Source of the DNA: Ferrigenium straubiae
Lineage (GTDB): Bacteria; Pseudomonadota; Gammaproteobacteria; Burkholderiales; Gallionellaceae
DNA length: 64,000 nucleotides
Assembly: GCA_019449655.1 (NCBI GenBank)
Contig: JAHQXD010000004.1
Location: 62,001 to 126,000 of the forward strand
Direction: 5' to 3'
Made by a program: the position numbers and the translations under genes. This document shows positions 20,581 through 28,887 of the stretch, in pieces (the first letter of the stretch is position 1; the number at the start of each line of letters is the position of its first letter). The notes beneath the pieces were generated by a model. That model saw only the letters and a program-made list of their open reading frames with translations. It had not been told where the DNA came from and ran no database searches.

Positions 20581-22011
20581 GTGGAGACAACTCAAGCAGC
20601 ACCAGTGAAATACGACATGGGAGTCGTCAGGTGGTTTTCCATCGCGGCGGTGATCTACTTTTTGGTGGGTACGCTGGTCGGCGTTTGGATCGCAGCGGAA
20701 TTGGCGTGGCCGTTCTTGAATTTTGACATCGCTGAGATATCCTTCGGGCGTTTGCGCCCGCTGCACACCAATGCGGTAATTTTCGCATTTGGCGGCTGTA
20801 CGCTGATGGCTACCGGCTACTATATCGTGCAGCGCACTGGTGCGACCAAGCTGTGGAGCAATGGTTTGGGGTGGTTCACCTTCTGGGGCTGGAACCTGAT
20901 CATCGTGCTTGCGGTTGTCACCCTGCCGCTGGGACTCACCCAGGGTAAGGAGTACGCCGAACTGGAATGGCCGATCGACATCCTGATCGCCGTCGTCTGG
21001 CTGGCGTTCGGGCTGAATTACATCATGACCATAGCGAAGCGCAAGACTTCGCATATCTACGTGTCCAACTGGTTCTTCATGGGCATGATCGTGATGATCA
21101 CCTATCTGCACGTGGTGAACAGTCTTGCCATCCCGGTCAGCCTGACCAAGTCCTACGCCATTTTCTCCGGCGTGCAGGACGCCATGATCCAGTGGTGGTG
21201 GGGTCATAATGCGGTGGGTTTCTACCTGACCGCCGGCTTCCTCGGCATCATGTACTACTTCGTGCCAAAGCAGGCCAACCGCCCCGTATTCTCCTATCGC
21301 CTGTCCGTGCTGCACTTCTGGTCGCTAATGTTCGGCTACGTGTGGCTGGGCGCACACCATCTGCAGTACACCGCATTGCCAGATTGGACCGGCTCGCTCG
21401 GCGCGGCAGTTTCCCTGGCGATGATTATCCCGTCCTGGGGCGGTGCGATGAACGGCATGATGACGCTGTCCGGCGCCTGGGATCGCCTGCGCACCGATTA
21501 CATCCTGCGCTTCCTGGTGGTTGCATTGGCGTTCTATGCGATGTCCACCTTCGAGGGGCCGGTGATGTCGATCAAGACCGTGAATGCCCTGTCGCATTAC
21601 ACCGACTGGACCATCGGTCACGTGCATTCCGGCGCGCTGGGCTGGGTGGCGATGGTTTCCATCGGCGCGATCTACCATCTGGTGAAGAAGCTGTGGAACA
21701 CCGAGATGTACTCCGACAACCTGGTCAATGTGCACTTCTGGTTATCTACTATCGGCACTGTGATTTACGTCGTGGCGATGTGGGTGTCCGGCATCATGCA
21801 GGGTCTGATGTGGCGCGATTACGACGAATACGGCACTTTGACCTACACCTTTGTTGAATCTGTAGCCGCAATGCATCCGTACTACGCGATGCGCACCATC
21901 GGCGGGCTGATCTTCCATCTGGGCGCCTGGATCATGCTGTACAACGTGGTAATGACGGTGCGCAAGGCAAGCGCCGCACGCAGCGCCCAAGCCGTTCCCG
22001 CACAAGCATAA
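20581..22011 (+). CDS. ccoN: cbb3-type cytochrome c oxidase subunit I
   Basis: A 476-aa catalytic subunit of the high-affinity cbb3 oxidase, with about 12 transmembrane helices. The GTG start at 20581 follows AGGGAGGT. Haem and copper ligand segments include [40 protein letters not shown] and [12 protein letters not shown]. It reduces oxygen to water and pumps protons. It is first in ccoNOQP with short gaps or overlaps. Confidence 0.97.
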   Translation: METTQAAPVKYDMGVVRWFSIAAVIYFLVGTLVGVWIAAELAWPFLNFDIAEISFGRLRPLHTNAVIFAFGGCTLMATGYYIVQRTGATKLWSNGLGWFTFWGWNLIIVLAVVTLPLGLTQGKEYAELEWPIDILIAVVWLAFGLNYIMTIAKRKTSHIYVSNWFFMGMIVMITYLHVVNSLAIPVSLTKSYAIFSGVQDAMIQWWWGHNAVGFYLTAGFLGIMYYFVPKQANRPVFSYRLSVLHFWSLMFGYVWLGAHHLQYTALPDWTGSLGAAVSLAMIIPSWGGAMNGMMTLSGAWDRLRTDYILRFLVVALAFYAMSTFEGPVMSIKTVNALSHYTDWTIGHVHSGALGWVAMVSIGAIYHLVKKLWNTEMYSDNLVNVHFWLSTIGTVIYVVAMWVSGIMQGLMWRDYDEYGTLTYTFVESVAAMHPYYAMRTIGGLIFHLGAWIMLYNVVMTVRKASAARSAQAVPAQA

Positions 22012-22021
22012 GGAGTGAGAA

Positions 22022-22780
22022 ATGTCTGATCGCGATAAAATCTATTCGACCAAGTTCCAGGACAAGATCGAGCGCAGCACGGTCCTGATGTTCGTGGTGG
22101 TTGCATTTGTTCTGGTGTTCGGCGGCATTGTGGAAATCGTCCCGCTGTTCTACCTGGACCGTACCATGACCCACCTGTCCCCCGATGTCAAAACCAAGGT
22201 GGACAGCAAGCAGATATCCCCCATCGTCTGGCAGCGCAAGCCGGGCCAATCCCTGGACGACTGGAAGCCGGGCGATGGCGTGCGTCCCTACAAGCCGCTT
22301 GAACTGGCGGGGCGCGAGATATATATCCGCGAAGGCTGCTATCTGTGCCATTCGCAGATGATTCGCCCGTTCCGCGACGAGAAGGATCGCTACGGCCAAT
22401 TCTCGGTGTCTTCCGAATCTATGTACGACCATCCCTTCCAGTGGGGTTCCAAGCGTACCGGCCCGGACCTGGCGCGCGTCGGCGGCAAGTATTCGGATGA
22501 ATGGCACCGCCGCCACCTGATGTATCCGCGTGAAGTGGTGCCCGAATCCGTCATGCCCAACTATGCCTTCCTGGATGGCAAAAAAGTGGATGTGGCCAAG
22601 GTGAAAAAAACCATGGAAGTCATGAATATGATGCCGTTCTACCCGGCCAATTACACCGAGATGGATATTGCGAGTTCGGCCGGTGTCGAGGGTAAAACCG
22701 AGATGGATGCGGTGATTGCCTACCTGCAGGGCATGGGAAATCACATCAAGTTTACCGAAGGCGTGAACTACCGTGACTAA
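22022..22780 (+). CDS. ccoO: cbb3-type cytochrome c oxidase subunit II
   Basis: A 252-aa mono-haem subunit. One N-terminal transmembrane helix (about 20-42) anchors a periplasmic domain with the haem c site CYLCHSQMIRPF near residue 107. It passes electrons from CcoP to CcoN. It starts 10 bases after ccoN with GGAGTGAG upstream, and its end overlaps ccoQ by 8 bases. Confidence 0.97.
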   Translation: MSDRDKIYSTKFQDKIERSTVLMFVVVAFVLVFGGIVEIVPLFYLDRTMTHLSPDVKTKVDSKQISPIVWQRKPGQSLDDWKPGDGVRPYKPLELAGREIYIREGCYLCHSQMIRPFRDEKDRYGQFSVSSESMYDHPFQWGSKRTGPDLARVGGKYSDEWHRRHLMYPREVVPESVMPNYAFLDGKKVDVAKVKKTMEVMNMMPFYPANYTEMDIASSAGVEGKTEMDAVIAYLQGMGNHIKFTEGVNYRD

Positions 22781-22982
22781 TCTACTGGGTTATCTGGGCA
22801 TGGATGCGGCAGCCATGACTGTCAATGACTGGCTCGGCGTGTTCTTCACCGTAGCGGTGTCCATTGGCATGGTCTATGTATATGTCATGGTGTTTCGTCC
22901 GGCTAACAAGGACAAGTTCGAGTCGCAGCGCGGCATGGTGCTGAATGACGAAGATCAAATCAATGCAGGAGAAATGAAATGA
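22773..22982 (+). CDS. ccoQ: cbb3-type oxidase subunit CcoQ
   Basis: A 69-aa single-helix protein (helix about 17-38: WLGVFFTVAVSIGMVYVYVM) followed by FRPANKDKFESQRGMVLNDE, the usual CcoQ form. It stabilises the cbb3 complex. It overlaps ccoO by 8 bases and ccoP by 4. Confidence 0.9.
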   Translation: MTNLLGYLGMDAAAMTVNDWLGVFFTVAVSIGMVYVYVMVFRPANKDKFESQRGMVLNDEDQINAGEMK

Positions 22983-23887
22983 GCGAAAAACACGAGGAAT
23001 CAGGCGCGCAGACAACGGGACACGTGTGGGACGACGATCTGGCTGATCTCACCAACCAGCCTCCCAAATGGTGGATGCTGGGCTTGGCAGCCAGCATGTT
23101 ATTTTGCGTGGTGTACTTCCTGTACTACCCATCCATTCCTGTCGCCACGATGAACACTTTCACCAAAGGGCTCGGTGGTTGGACGGCCATCAAGGAAATG
23201 GAAGAAGACAAGGGTGAGGTGGAGGCAGTGCGCGGCAAATTCGAAGCCAGGCTGAAGGACATGACGCCGGCAGCCATTCTGGCGGACAGCGAATTGGCCG
23301 AGTACACCATCCGTTCCGGCAAAGTGCTGTTCGGCGACAACTGCGCCGCCTGTCACGGTCAGAACGGCGTTGGCACGCACGACAAGGAAGGGCTGTTCGC
23401 GCCCGTCCTGAATGACGATGAATGGCTGTATGGCGGCAAGATCGACGACATCTACGCTTCGATCAGCGGTGGCCGCCAAGGCATGATGATGGCGCACAAG
23501 GATATGCTTACCGCTGCCGAAATCGAGGCCTTGGCCAACGCGGTCGCGAATGGCCAGCCAACCTCCACGCCGTTGTTTGCGGCAAAGGGTTGCACGGCCT
23601 GTCACGGCGCAGACGGCAAGGGTACACAGGCCATGGGAGCGCCCAGTCTGACCGACAAGATATGGCGTTTTGATGGATCGCTCGAGGGTATCAAGCGCAC
23701 CATTACCTACGGCGTGAATGCGGGTAATCCGCAAGGTCGCGTGGCGGTCATGCCATCGTTCAAGGAGGCAGGCAAGCTGACCGATGCCGAAATGAAGAAG
23801 CTGGCAGTGTATGTGTACAAATTCGGAGGTGGACAGGCAGACGCGCCTGCAGCCCCTGCGGCACCGGATGCAAGCAAGGGAAAATAG
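22979..23887 (+). CDS. ccoP: cbb3-type cytochrome c oxidase subunit III (di-haem)
   Basis: A 302-aa subunit. It begins with a cytosolic segment and one helix (about 34-54: WWMLGLAASMLFCVVYFLYY), then a periplasmic part with two haem c sites, CAACHG near residue 122 and CTACHG near 208. It accepts electrons from soluble cytochrome c. The C-terminus is alanine/proline rich (ADAPAAPAAPDA). Its start overlaps ccoQ in ATGA. Confidence 0.97.
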   Translation: MSEKHEESGAQTTGHVWDDDLADLTNQPPKWWMLGLAASMLFCVVYFLYYPSIPVATMNTFTKGLGGWTAIKEMEEDKGEVEAVRGKFEARLKDMTPAAILADSELAEYTIRSGKVLFGDNCAACHGQNGVGTHDKEGLFAPVLNDDEWLYGGKIDDIYASISGGRQGMMMAHKDMLTAAEIEALANAVANGQPTSTPLFAAKGCTACHGADGKGTQAMGAPSLTDKIWRFDGSLEGIKRTITYGVNAGNPQGRVAVMPSFKEAGKLTDAEMKKLAVYVYKFGGGQADAPAAPAAPDASKGK

Positions 23888-23894
23888 CACCCTT

Positions 23895-23921
23895 GTCCGC
23901 GCGGGCAACTCCTGCGCGGAC
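23895..23921 (+). terminator. Strong hairpin after ccoP
   Basis: GTCCGCGC and GCGCGGAC form a perfect 8-bp stem around an 11-base loop, 7 bases after the ccoP stop. No T run follows, so it may stabilise the ccoNOQP mRNA end rather than terminate before the micro-ORFs. Confidence 0.5.
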
Positions 23922-23946
23922 ATTGTCTGAAGGAGAGCATCTAAAG

Positions 23947-24056
23947 ATGAATCAGGAAGTAGCGCTTTGGGGGTAGTCGTCGTTATGGTTGTCGCATTTG
24001 CGGCTGCGACTTGGCTGCTCTACAAGGTTTGCAGGGAATGCAATGAGGGGCGATAG
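23947..24056 (+). pseudogene. Frameshifted single-helix micro-ORF, paralogue of the next gene
   Basis: ATG at 23947 reads MNQEVALWG and then meets TAG at 23974. Adding one G to the GGGGG run at 23969-23973 restores a 36-codon frame continuing VVVVMVVAFAAATWLLYKV and ending at 24056. The restored protein has the same layout as the 38-aa gene 58 bases downstream (MN-x3-8-WG, one membrane helix, basic tail). AAGGAGAGC lies upstream of the ATG. It may be a true one-base deletion, a sequencing error in the G run, or a slippery site read by frameshifting. Confidence 0.65.
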
Positions 24057-24113
24057 CGGCAATTTTTCGTTCGCATGGGTTTTGGTTATATTGCATGAAG
24101 GAGGAGTTTTAAC

Positions 24114-24230
24114 ATGAATCATGATATGGTGTTTTGGGGCGTAATTATCGCCGTAGCAGCGGCTTTTGGAGTGGTGGCATGGCTGTTCTATACGATTTAC
24201 AGGAATGCAACCAAAGGCAGCAAGAGTTAA
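24114..24230 (+). CDS. 38-aa single-helix membrane microprotein, possible CcoM-like oxidase subunit
   Basis: Reads MNHDMVFWGVIIAVAAAFGV then VAWLFYTIYRNATKGSKS. A GAAGGAGGAG ribosome-binding site lies about 8 bases before the ATG. It has a short N-terminus, one transmembrane helix (about 7-28) and a basic, polar C-terminus. The size and shape recall CcoM, the small accessory subunit of Pseudomonas stutzeri cbb3 oxidase, and the position between ccoP and ccoG fits, but homology is not established from sequence alone. It is followed by two hairpins, one a terminator. Confidence 0.7.
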   Translation: MNHDMVFWGVIIAVAAAFGVVAWLFYTIYRNATKGSKS

Positions 24231-24254
24231 TAGTCCGCACCGGTGCGGGAAAAG

Positions 24255-24279
24255 GAGGGGTTCGAATCCCCTCTTTTTT
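24255..24279 (+). terminator. Rho-independent terminator after the micro-ORFs
   Basis: GAGGGG/CCCCTC stem with loop TTCGAAT, followed by six T. A perfect palindrome CCGCACCGGTGCGG at 24235-24248 precedes it. The hairpin mimics a tRNA T-arm in sequence but no tRNA is present. Confidence 0.8.
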
Positions 24280-24438
24280 CATTCCGGAACCGGATGTTCT
24301 GGAACAATACCCGGCATAGAGCCAATGGGCTTGGGGAACCTGCGGAAATTTATCGAGTCCGATTTGTAATAATGAGCAGTGCGGGAATAGTGGGGCAGGA
24401 TTTTTGAAAGTTGGTGCAAACCAGCCGGGAGAGAGAGC

Positions 24439-25887
24439 GTGGATAAGGAAACAGGACAGAAAGAGACCGGCACCGTCACGGGGATTTACCGCGAGCTGGA
24501 GCACTGGAACGTCAACAAGGGTGACAAGACGGTACATGCCAAACGCATGCCAGGTTTTTTTCGCACCCTGAAAAATTACACCCAATCGCTCTGGCTGCTG
24601 TTCTTCCTGGTACCCTATCTGCGCTGGAACGGCAAGCAGGCCATTCTGTTTGACATTGAGCATCGTCAGTTCCGTTTTTTCAATCTGACGGTATTGCCAC
24701 AGGATATCTGGATGCTGTCGCTGTTGCTGCTGTTGCTGGCAATGGTCTTGTTTGCGGTGACCTCGGTGGCATCGCGGGTGTGGTGCGGTTATTTCTGCTT
24801 CCAGACTGCCTGGACCGATTGGTTCGTCTGGCTGGAGGACAAGATCGAGGGCAACCCCCAGGCGCGGCGCAAACTGGATGCCGCGCCCTGGAACCTGGAA
24901 AAGATCGGGAAAAAGTCCGTCAAGCACTTCATCTGGATGCTGATTTCCCTGCTCACCGGAATCAGCTTTTCAATCTGGTTCGTGGATGCCTACGATTACT
25001 GGGGCAGGCTGGTGCATTTCCAGTTGCCTCTGGTCGGCTGGGTGACGCTGATCACCTTCTTCTTCGGCACCTACATTCTGGCCGGACTGTTGCGCGAGCA
25101 AGTCTGCATGTGGATGTGCCCCTATGCGCGCATCCAGGGCGTGATGACCGATGCACAGACGATATTGCCGGCCTACGATTACAACCGCGGTGAGCCGCGC
25201 GGCAAGCTGCACCGCAAGGCGGGCGAGGAGGGCGCGCCGCAGGGCGATTGCATCGACTGCTTCCAGTGCGTGCAGGTGTGCCCGACCGGCGTGGATATCC
25301 GCGATGGCCAGCAACTGGGCTGCATCACCTGCGGTCTGTGCCTGGATGCCTGTGATTCCATCATGGATAAGGTAGGCAAGCCACGCGGCCTGATACGCTA
25401 CGCCTCGCTGGACGAACTGGAAGGCAAGCCCGTCAAGAAGATGTACCAGCACCCGCGCACCTGGGTATATATCGGTATCATCATGATCGCCTTTGGCGGC
25501 ATCGTCTATGGCCTCACCCACCTGGGTTCGTTAACGCTGAAGGTGATCCCGGAACGCCAACCCCTGTACGTTTACCTGAGTGACGGCTCGATACAGAACA
25601 AATACGAATTGAAGATCCTGAACAAGACCGACAAGGATATCAGCATCGGTGTGACGGCAGAGGGTGGTGTCAGGGATCAGGTGATCATCGGCGCCGAGCA
25701 GCCTCTGCTGGCACGCCATGGCCGCAGCACCTCCTTTACCATTTTCGTCAGGGCGCCCGGCCGGAACCTCAAGAGGGAGGTGACGCCGATCGAGTTCCGC
25801 ATCCAGAGCATCGAAGATCCGCTCATCGGCGCCGAATACAAGACAAAATTCAATGGCCCAAGCGTTGATTTGGGGCGCAGGAAATAA
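24439..25887 (+). CDS. ccoG: cbb3 oxidase accessory iron-sulfur protein CcoG (FixG/RdxA)
   Basis: A 482-aa membrane protein with a GTG start after GAGAGAGC. Several membrane segments (about 55-72, 93-115, 165-185, 205-225, 345-365) flank two ferredoxin-type 4Fe-4S motifs, CIDCFQCVQVCPTGVD and CITCGLCLDACDS. Additional Cys pairs lie in CGYFCFQTAW and CMWMCPYAR. CcoG is known to take part in copper reduction for cbb3 assembly. ccoH follows after 22 bases; ccoI and ccoS are not in the window. Confidence 0.95.
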   Translation: MDKETGQKETGTVTGIYRELEHWNVNKGDKTVHAKRMPGFFRTLKNYTQSLWLLFFLVPYLRWNGKQAILFDIEHRQFRFFNLTVLPQDIWMLSLLLLLLAMVLFAVTSVASRVWCGYFCFQTAWTDWFVWLEDKIEGNPQARRKLDAAPWNLEKIGKKSVKHFIWMLISLLTGISFSIWFVDAYDYWGRLVHFQLPLVGWVTLITFFFGTYILAGLLREQVCMWMCPYARIQGVMTDAQTILPAYDYNRGEPRGKLHRKAGEEGAPQGDCIDCFQCVQVCPTGVDIRDGQQLGCITCGLCLDACDSIMDKVGKPRGLIRYASLDELEGKPVKKMYQHPRTWVYIGIIMIAFGGIVYGLTHLGSLTLKVIPERQPLYVYLSDGSIQNKYELKILNKTDKDISIGVTAEGGVRDQVIIGAEQPLLARHGRSTSFTIFVRAPGRNLKREVTPIEFRIQSIEDPLIGAEYKTKFNGPSVDLGRRK

Positions 25888-25909
25888 TTTCAGGAAGGGA
25901 ATCAAGAAC

Positions 25910-26419
25910 ATGATTTCACAGGACAGCAAGAAGGGTTTACGCAACCCGTGGTTTCTCGGGATGTTGGGGTTGATGGCCGTGGTACTGGGGGTGAATGGCG
26001 CGTTCATCTGGCTGTCCATGCAAAATCGCCCGGCGCTGGTAGACCGGGAATACAGCGTCAAAAACCGCAAATCCGACGCCGCCACGCTGAGCAACCTTGA
26101 GGCGCACCGGGCGCTTGCCTGGCAAACCACCGTCAAGCAGCCCGGCACCGTCGCGATGAATTCGCCAGCGGCCTATGAAATCGGCGTGGCGGACCGTGCG
26201 GGGGCGCCGGTCAGCGGTGCGATGGAAGTGAAGGCTTACCGCGCGTCTGATGCAGGCCGGGACTTCACAACAATTTTCAGGGAAATCTCGCCGGGCAATT
26301 ATCAGGGCTACATCAACTTTCCACTCAAAGGCTACTGGGAATTGCGCATCCGCATCAAGCGTGGCGAGGAAGTATTCGAGGTCAATACTGATCGATTCAT
26401 GGTTGCGGCTACCTTGTAA
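25910..26419 (+). CDS. ccoH: FixH-family cbb3 oxidase assembly protein
   Basis: A 169-aa protein starting MISQDSKKGLRNPWFLGMLG; AGGAAGGGA precedes the ATG. An N-terminal helix (about 13-36) anchors a periplasmic beta domain. The segment NPWFLGMLGLMAVVLGVNG and the final GYWELRIRIKRG are typical of FixH. It helps assemble the oxidase, often with a copper ATPase (not seen here). An upstream in-frame start at 25853 overlaps ccoG and is unlikely. Confidence 0.88.
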   Translation: MISQDSKKGLRNPWFLGMLGLMAVVLGVNGAFIWLSMQNRPALVDREYSVKNRKSDAATLSNLEAHRALAWQTTVKQPGTVAMNSPAAYEIGVADRAGAPVSGAMEVKAYRASDAGRDFTTIFREISPGNYQGYINFPLKGYWELRIRIKRGEEVFEVNTDRFMVAATL

Positions 26420-26587
26420 CGAGGCGCAGGCCAAGGCTTATTTCCCAACCCTCATGGTAAATCGGGGGCAGATGCAAAACTATTTAACCGGCTGTTTTAT
26501 TGATGTTTTTAATTGTGCGCGCAGGGCTATTGGTAATCCGCTTGGCAGCGCAAGGCTTGCAACCTCAAAGAATTTCTAAAATCTTCC

Positions 26588-26614
26588 TAAAGTTTTCCCT
26601 GCTCCTTCCGATAA
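26588..26614 (+). promoter_or_regulatory. Sigma-28 (FliA) promoter of the first flagellin gene
   Basis: TAAA, 15 bases, then TCCGATAA: an almost perfect match to the FliA consensus TAAA-N15-GCCGATAA, 96 bases before the fliC ATG. No equivalent lies before the second flagellin gene. Confidence 0.9.
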
Positions 26615-26698
26615 CTAACTCAACGGCGGTTGATAACGTATCAATAAATAGTCAGCCAAAGTGTGCGACACAAGCCGGATAACAAACTCAGTTATTAA

Positions 26699-27519
26699 GG
26701 AGAACCAAAATGCCAGCCTTTATTAATACTAACATCGCGTCCTTGAATGCTCAGCGCAACCTGAACACTTCGCAGACCTCGATGCAAATCTCCCTGCAGC
26801 GCCTGTCTTCCGGTCTGCGCGTGAACAGCGCCAAGGACGACGCGGCAGGTCTTGCGATTTCCGAGAAGATGACTTCGCAAATCCGCGGCCTGAACCAGGC
26901 AGCACGCAACGCCGCCGATGGTATCTCCTTGGCTCAGACTGCCGAAGGCGCGCTGTCCAGCATCGGCAACAACCTGCAGCGTATGCGCGAACTGGCGATC
27001 CAGGCGAGCAACTTCACTTCGGCTAACGATATCGCGTCGATTGATTCTGAATTCAAGCAGCTGTTTGCCGAGAACAAGCGTATCATCACCGATACCAAGT
27101 TCAACGGAACCGCGTTGTTGAGCGGAGCATTGAGCGCGCAGTTCCAGATTGGCGCGAACAACGGTGAAACCATCACCGTTGCTACGGCTGCCGCCACCAC
27201 GCAGACCAATGCCGGGACACTGGGTGCTACCACCACCACCGCGGCTGCCGAAATCACCAAGCTGGACACCGACATCGCCGCGATCAGCACGACTCGCGCG
27301 ACTTTTGGTGCGACCCAGTCCCGTTTCGAGGCCATCATCAGCAACCTGCAAAACGGCGCCGAGAACCTGAGCGCTGCGCGTAGCCGTATCACCGATACCG
27401 ATTACGCCGCAGAAACCGCTCAAATGACGCGTAACCAGATCCTGCAACAAGCTGGCACCGCGATGCTGTCGCAAGCCAACCAGGTGCAGAGCAACGTTTT
27501 GAGCCTGTTGAAATAAACA
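26699..27519 (+). repeat. Direct repeat, copy 1 (flagellin gene)
   Basis: The block from GGAGAACC just before the first flagellin ATG to its TAA recurs at an offset of 888 bases. The coding parts translate identically in several reading frames on both strands, so the nucleotide sequences are identical, not just the proteins. Confidence 0.9.
26710..27516 (+). CDS. fliC: Flagellin, copy 1
   Basis: A 268-aa short flagellin. The conserved N-terminal D0/D1 region ([39 protein letters not shown]) and C-terminal D1/D0 region ([20 protein letters not shown]) are joined by a brief Thr/Ala-rich linker ([19 protein letters not shown], about residues 163-185). D2/D3 domains are missing. The Thr-rich linker offers possible O-glycosylation sites, and only seven lysines are available to a FliB methylase. 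It is driven by the sigma-28 promoter at 26588; AAGGAGAA precedes the ATG. Confidence 0.97.
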   Translation: MPAFINTNIASLNAQRNLNTSQTSMQISLQRLSSGLRVNSAKDDAAGLAISEKMTSQIRGLNQAARNAADGISLAQTAEGALSSIGNNLQRMRELAIQASNFTSANDIASIDSEFKQLFAENKRIITDTKFNGTALLSGALSAQFQIGANNGETITVATAAATTQTNAGTLGATTTTAAAEITKLDTDIAAISTTRATFGATQSRFEAIISNLQNGAENLSAARSRITDTDYAAETAQMTRNQILQQAGTAMLSQANQVQSNVLSLLK

Positions 27520-27528
27520 CGATTAGGA

Positions 27529-27554
27529 GTCCCGGCCAGCAGCTTGGCCGGGAC
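27529..27554 (+). terminator. Hairpin between the flagellin genes
   Basis: A perfect 10-bp stem GTCCCGGCCA/TGGCCGGGAC with a 6-base loop, 13 bases after the first flagellin stop. It lacks a T run, so it may act as an mRNA stabiliser or partial terminator, lowering the second gene's share of transcript. Confidence 0.6.
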
Positions 27555-27586
27555 CCTTAAGCAGGATAGAAAATTCCGTTATTGAT

Positions 27587-28407
27587 GGAGAACCAAAATG
27601 CCAGCCTTTATTAATACTAACATCGCGTCCTTGAATGCTCAGCGCAACCTGAACACTTCGCAGACCTCGATGCAAATCTCCCTGCAGCGCCTGTCTTCCG
27701 GTCTGCGCGTGAACAGCGCCAAGGACGACGCGGCAGGTCTTGCGATTTCCGAGAAGATGACTTCGCAAATCCGCGGCCTGAACCAGGCAGCACGCAACGC
27801 CGCCGATGGTATCTCCTTGGCTCAGACTGCCGAAGGCGCGCTGTCCAGCATCGGCAACAACCTGCAGCGTATGCGCGAACTGGCGATCCAGGCGAGCAAC
27901 TTCACTTCGGCTAACGATATCGCGTCGATTGATTCTGAATTCAAGCAGCTGTTTGCCGAGAACAAGCGTATCATCACCGATACCAAGTTCAACGGAACCG
28001 CGTTGTTGAGCGGAGCATTGAGCGCGCAGTTCCAGATTGGCGCGAACAACGGTGAAACCATCACCGTTGCTACGGCTGCCGCCACCACGCAGACCAATGC
28101 CGGGACACTGGGTGCTACCACCACCACCGCGGCTGCCGAAATCACCAAGCTGGACACCGACATCGCCGCGATCAGCACGACTCGCGCGACTTTTGGTGCG
28201 ACCCAGTCCCGTTTCGAGGCCATCATCAGCAACCTGCAAAACGGCGCCGAGAACCTGAGCGCTGCGCGTAGCCGTATCACCGATACCGATTACGCCGCAG
28301 AAACCGCTCAAATGACGCGTAACCAGATCCTGCAACAAGCTGGCACCGCGATGCTGTCGCAAGCCAACCAGGTGCAGAGCAACGTTTTGAGCCTGTTGAA
28401 ATAAGCA
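27587..28407 (+). repeat. Direct repeat, copy 2 (flagellin gene)
   Basis: Second copy of the block at 26699. Identity fades immediately after the stop codon (copy 1 continues ACACGATTAGG, copy 2 GCACGGTAAGG) and before GGAGAACC, so the homology ends almost exactly at the gene limits. Confidence 0.9.
27598..28404 (+). CDS. fliC: Flagellin, copy 2 (identical protein)
   Basis: A 268-aa flagellin, residue for residue the same as the upstream copy. The identity extends to third codon positions, showing a very recent duplication or ongoing gene conversion. It has its own ribosome-binding site (GGAG) but no visible sigma-28 promoter; it is probably transcribed by read-through from copy 1, past the hairpin at 27529. 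A terminator follows, then flaG and fliD. Confidence 0.97.
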   Translation: MPAFINTNIASLNAQRNLNTSQTSMQISLQRLSSGLRVNSAKDDAAGLAISEKMTSQIRGLNQAARNAADGISLAQTAEGALSSIGNNLQRMRELAIQASNFTSANDIASIDSEFKQLFAENKRIITDTKFNGTALLSGALSAQFQIGANNGETITVATAAATTQTNAGTLGATTTTAAAEITKLDTDIAAISTTRATFGATQSRFEAIISNLQNGAENLSAARSRITDTDYAAETAQMTRNQILQQAGTAMLSQANQVQSNVLSLLK

Positions 28408-28421
28408 CGGTAAGGTAGAAT

Positions 28422-28452
28422 AATCCCGGCCGGTAACCCGGTCGGGATTTCT
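28422..28452 (+). terminator. Rho-independent terminator after flagellin copy 2
   Basis: AATCCCG-GCCGG and CCGGT-CGGGATT form a long stem around TAAC, ending in TTTCT. It lies 18 bases after the stop. Confidence 0.75.
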
Positions 28453-28469
28453 AAACAAAGGAGAGTAAA

Positions 28470-28865
28470 ATGCTTATCCAAAATACCGGAAACATAGCTC
28501 AAACTCCACAACCTGCGCGGTTCGCCAGTAATGGCGAGCCTAATGTTGTTGCTACCCCTTCAAACGTCGAAGCCAAACCCAGTGCGCAACTCGAGTTGCC
28601 CCAGGCTGCCGTTAAACCGGCTGCTGACCAGCAAACCTCGGCCGAGCAATTGCAAAACGCAGTGGACAGCATCAACAAGACCCTGAAGCAGGCGAACAGG
28701 AGCCTTGAATTTAGTGTAGATCAAGATACGAAAAAACAGGTATTCAAGCTCGTGGATACGGATACCGGCGATTTGGTCCGGCAATTTCCGACGGAAGAAA
28801 TGCTGGCAATTTCACGCGCAATAGACCAGGTCAGTCAGGGTTTGTTGTTGAAGCAAAAGGCCTGA
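28470..28865 (+). CDS. flaG: Flagellar protein FlaG
   Basis: A 131-aa protein. Residues 1-55 are low-complexity and Pro/Ala rich; the FlaG domain covers about 58-130 (LQNAVDSINKTLKQANRSLE, FSVDQDTKKQVFKLVDTDTG, LVRQFPTEEMLAISRAIDQV). FlaG affects filament length in other bacteria. AAAGGAGAG precedes the ATG. It sits in the usual fliC-flaG-fliD order. Confidence 0.9.
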   Translation: MLIQNTGNIAQTPQPARFASNGEPNVVATPSNVEAKPSAQLELPQAAVKPAADQQTSAEQLQNAVDSINKTLKQANRSLEFSVDQDTKKQVFKLVDTDTGDLVRQFPTEEMLAISRAIDQVSQGLLLKQKA

Positions 28866-28887
28866 AAGGGTCTGGGAAGGAAACGTC

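Noticed and set aside
24231..24280. Possible tRNA 3' half: GGGGTTCGAATCCCC looks like a T-arm.
   Set aside because: No acceptor, D or anticodon stem can be built around it, and it is followed by six T; it is better explained as a terminator.
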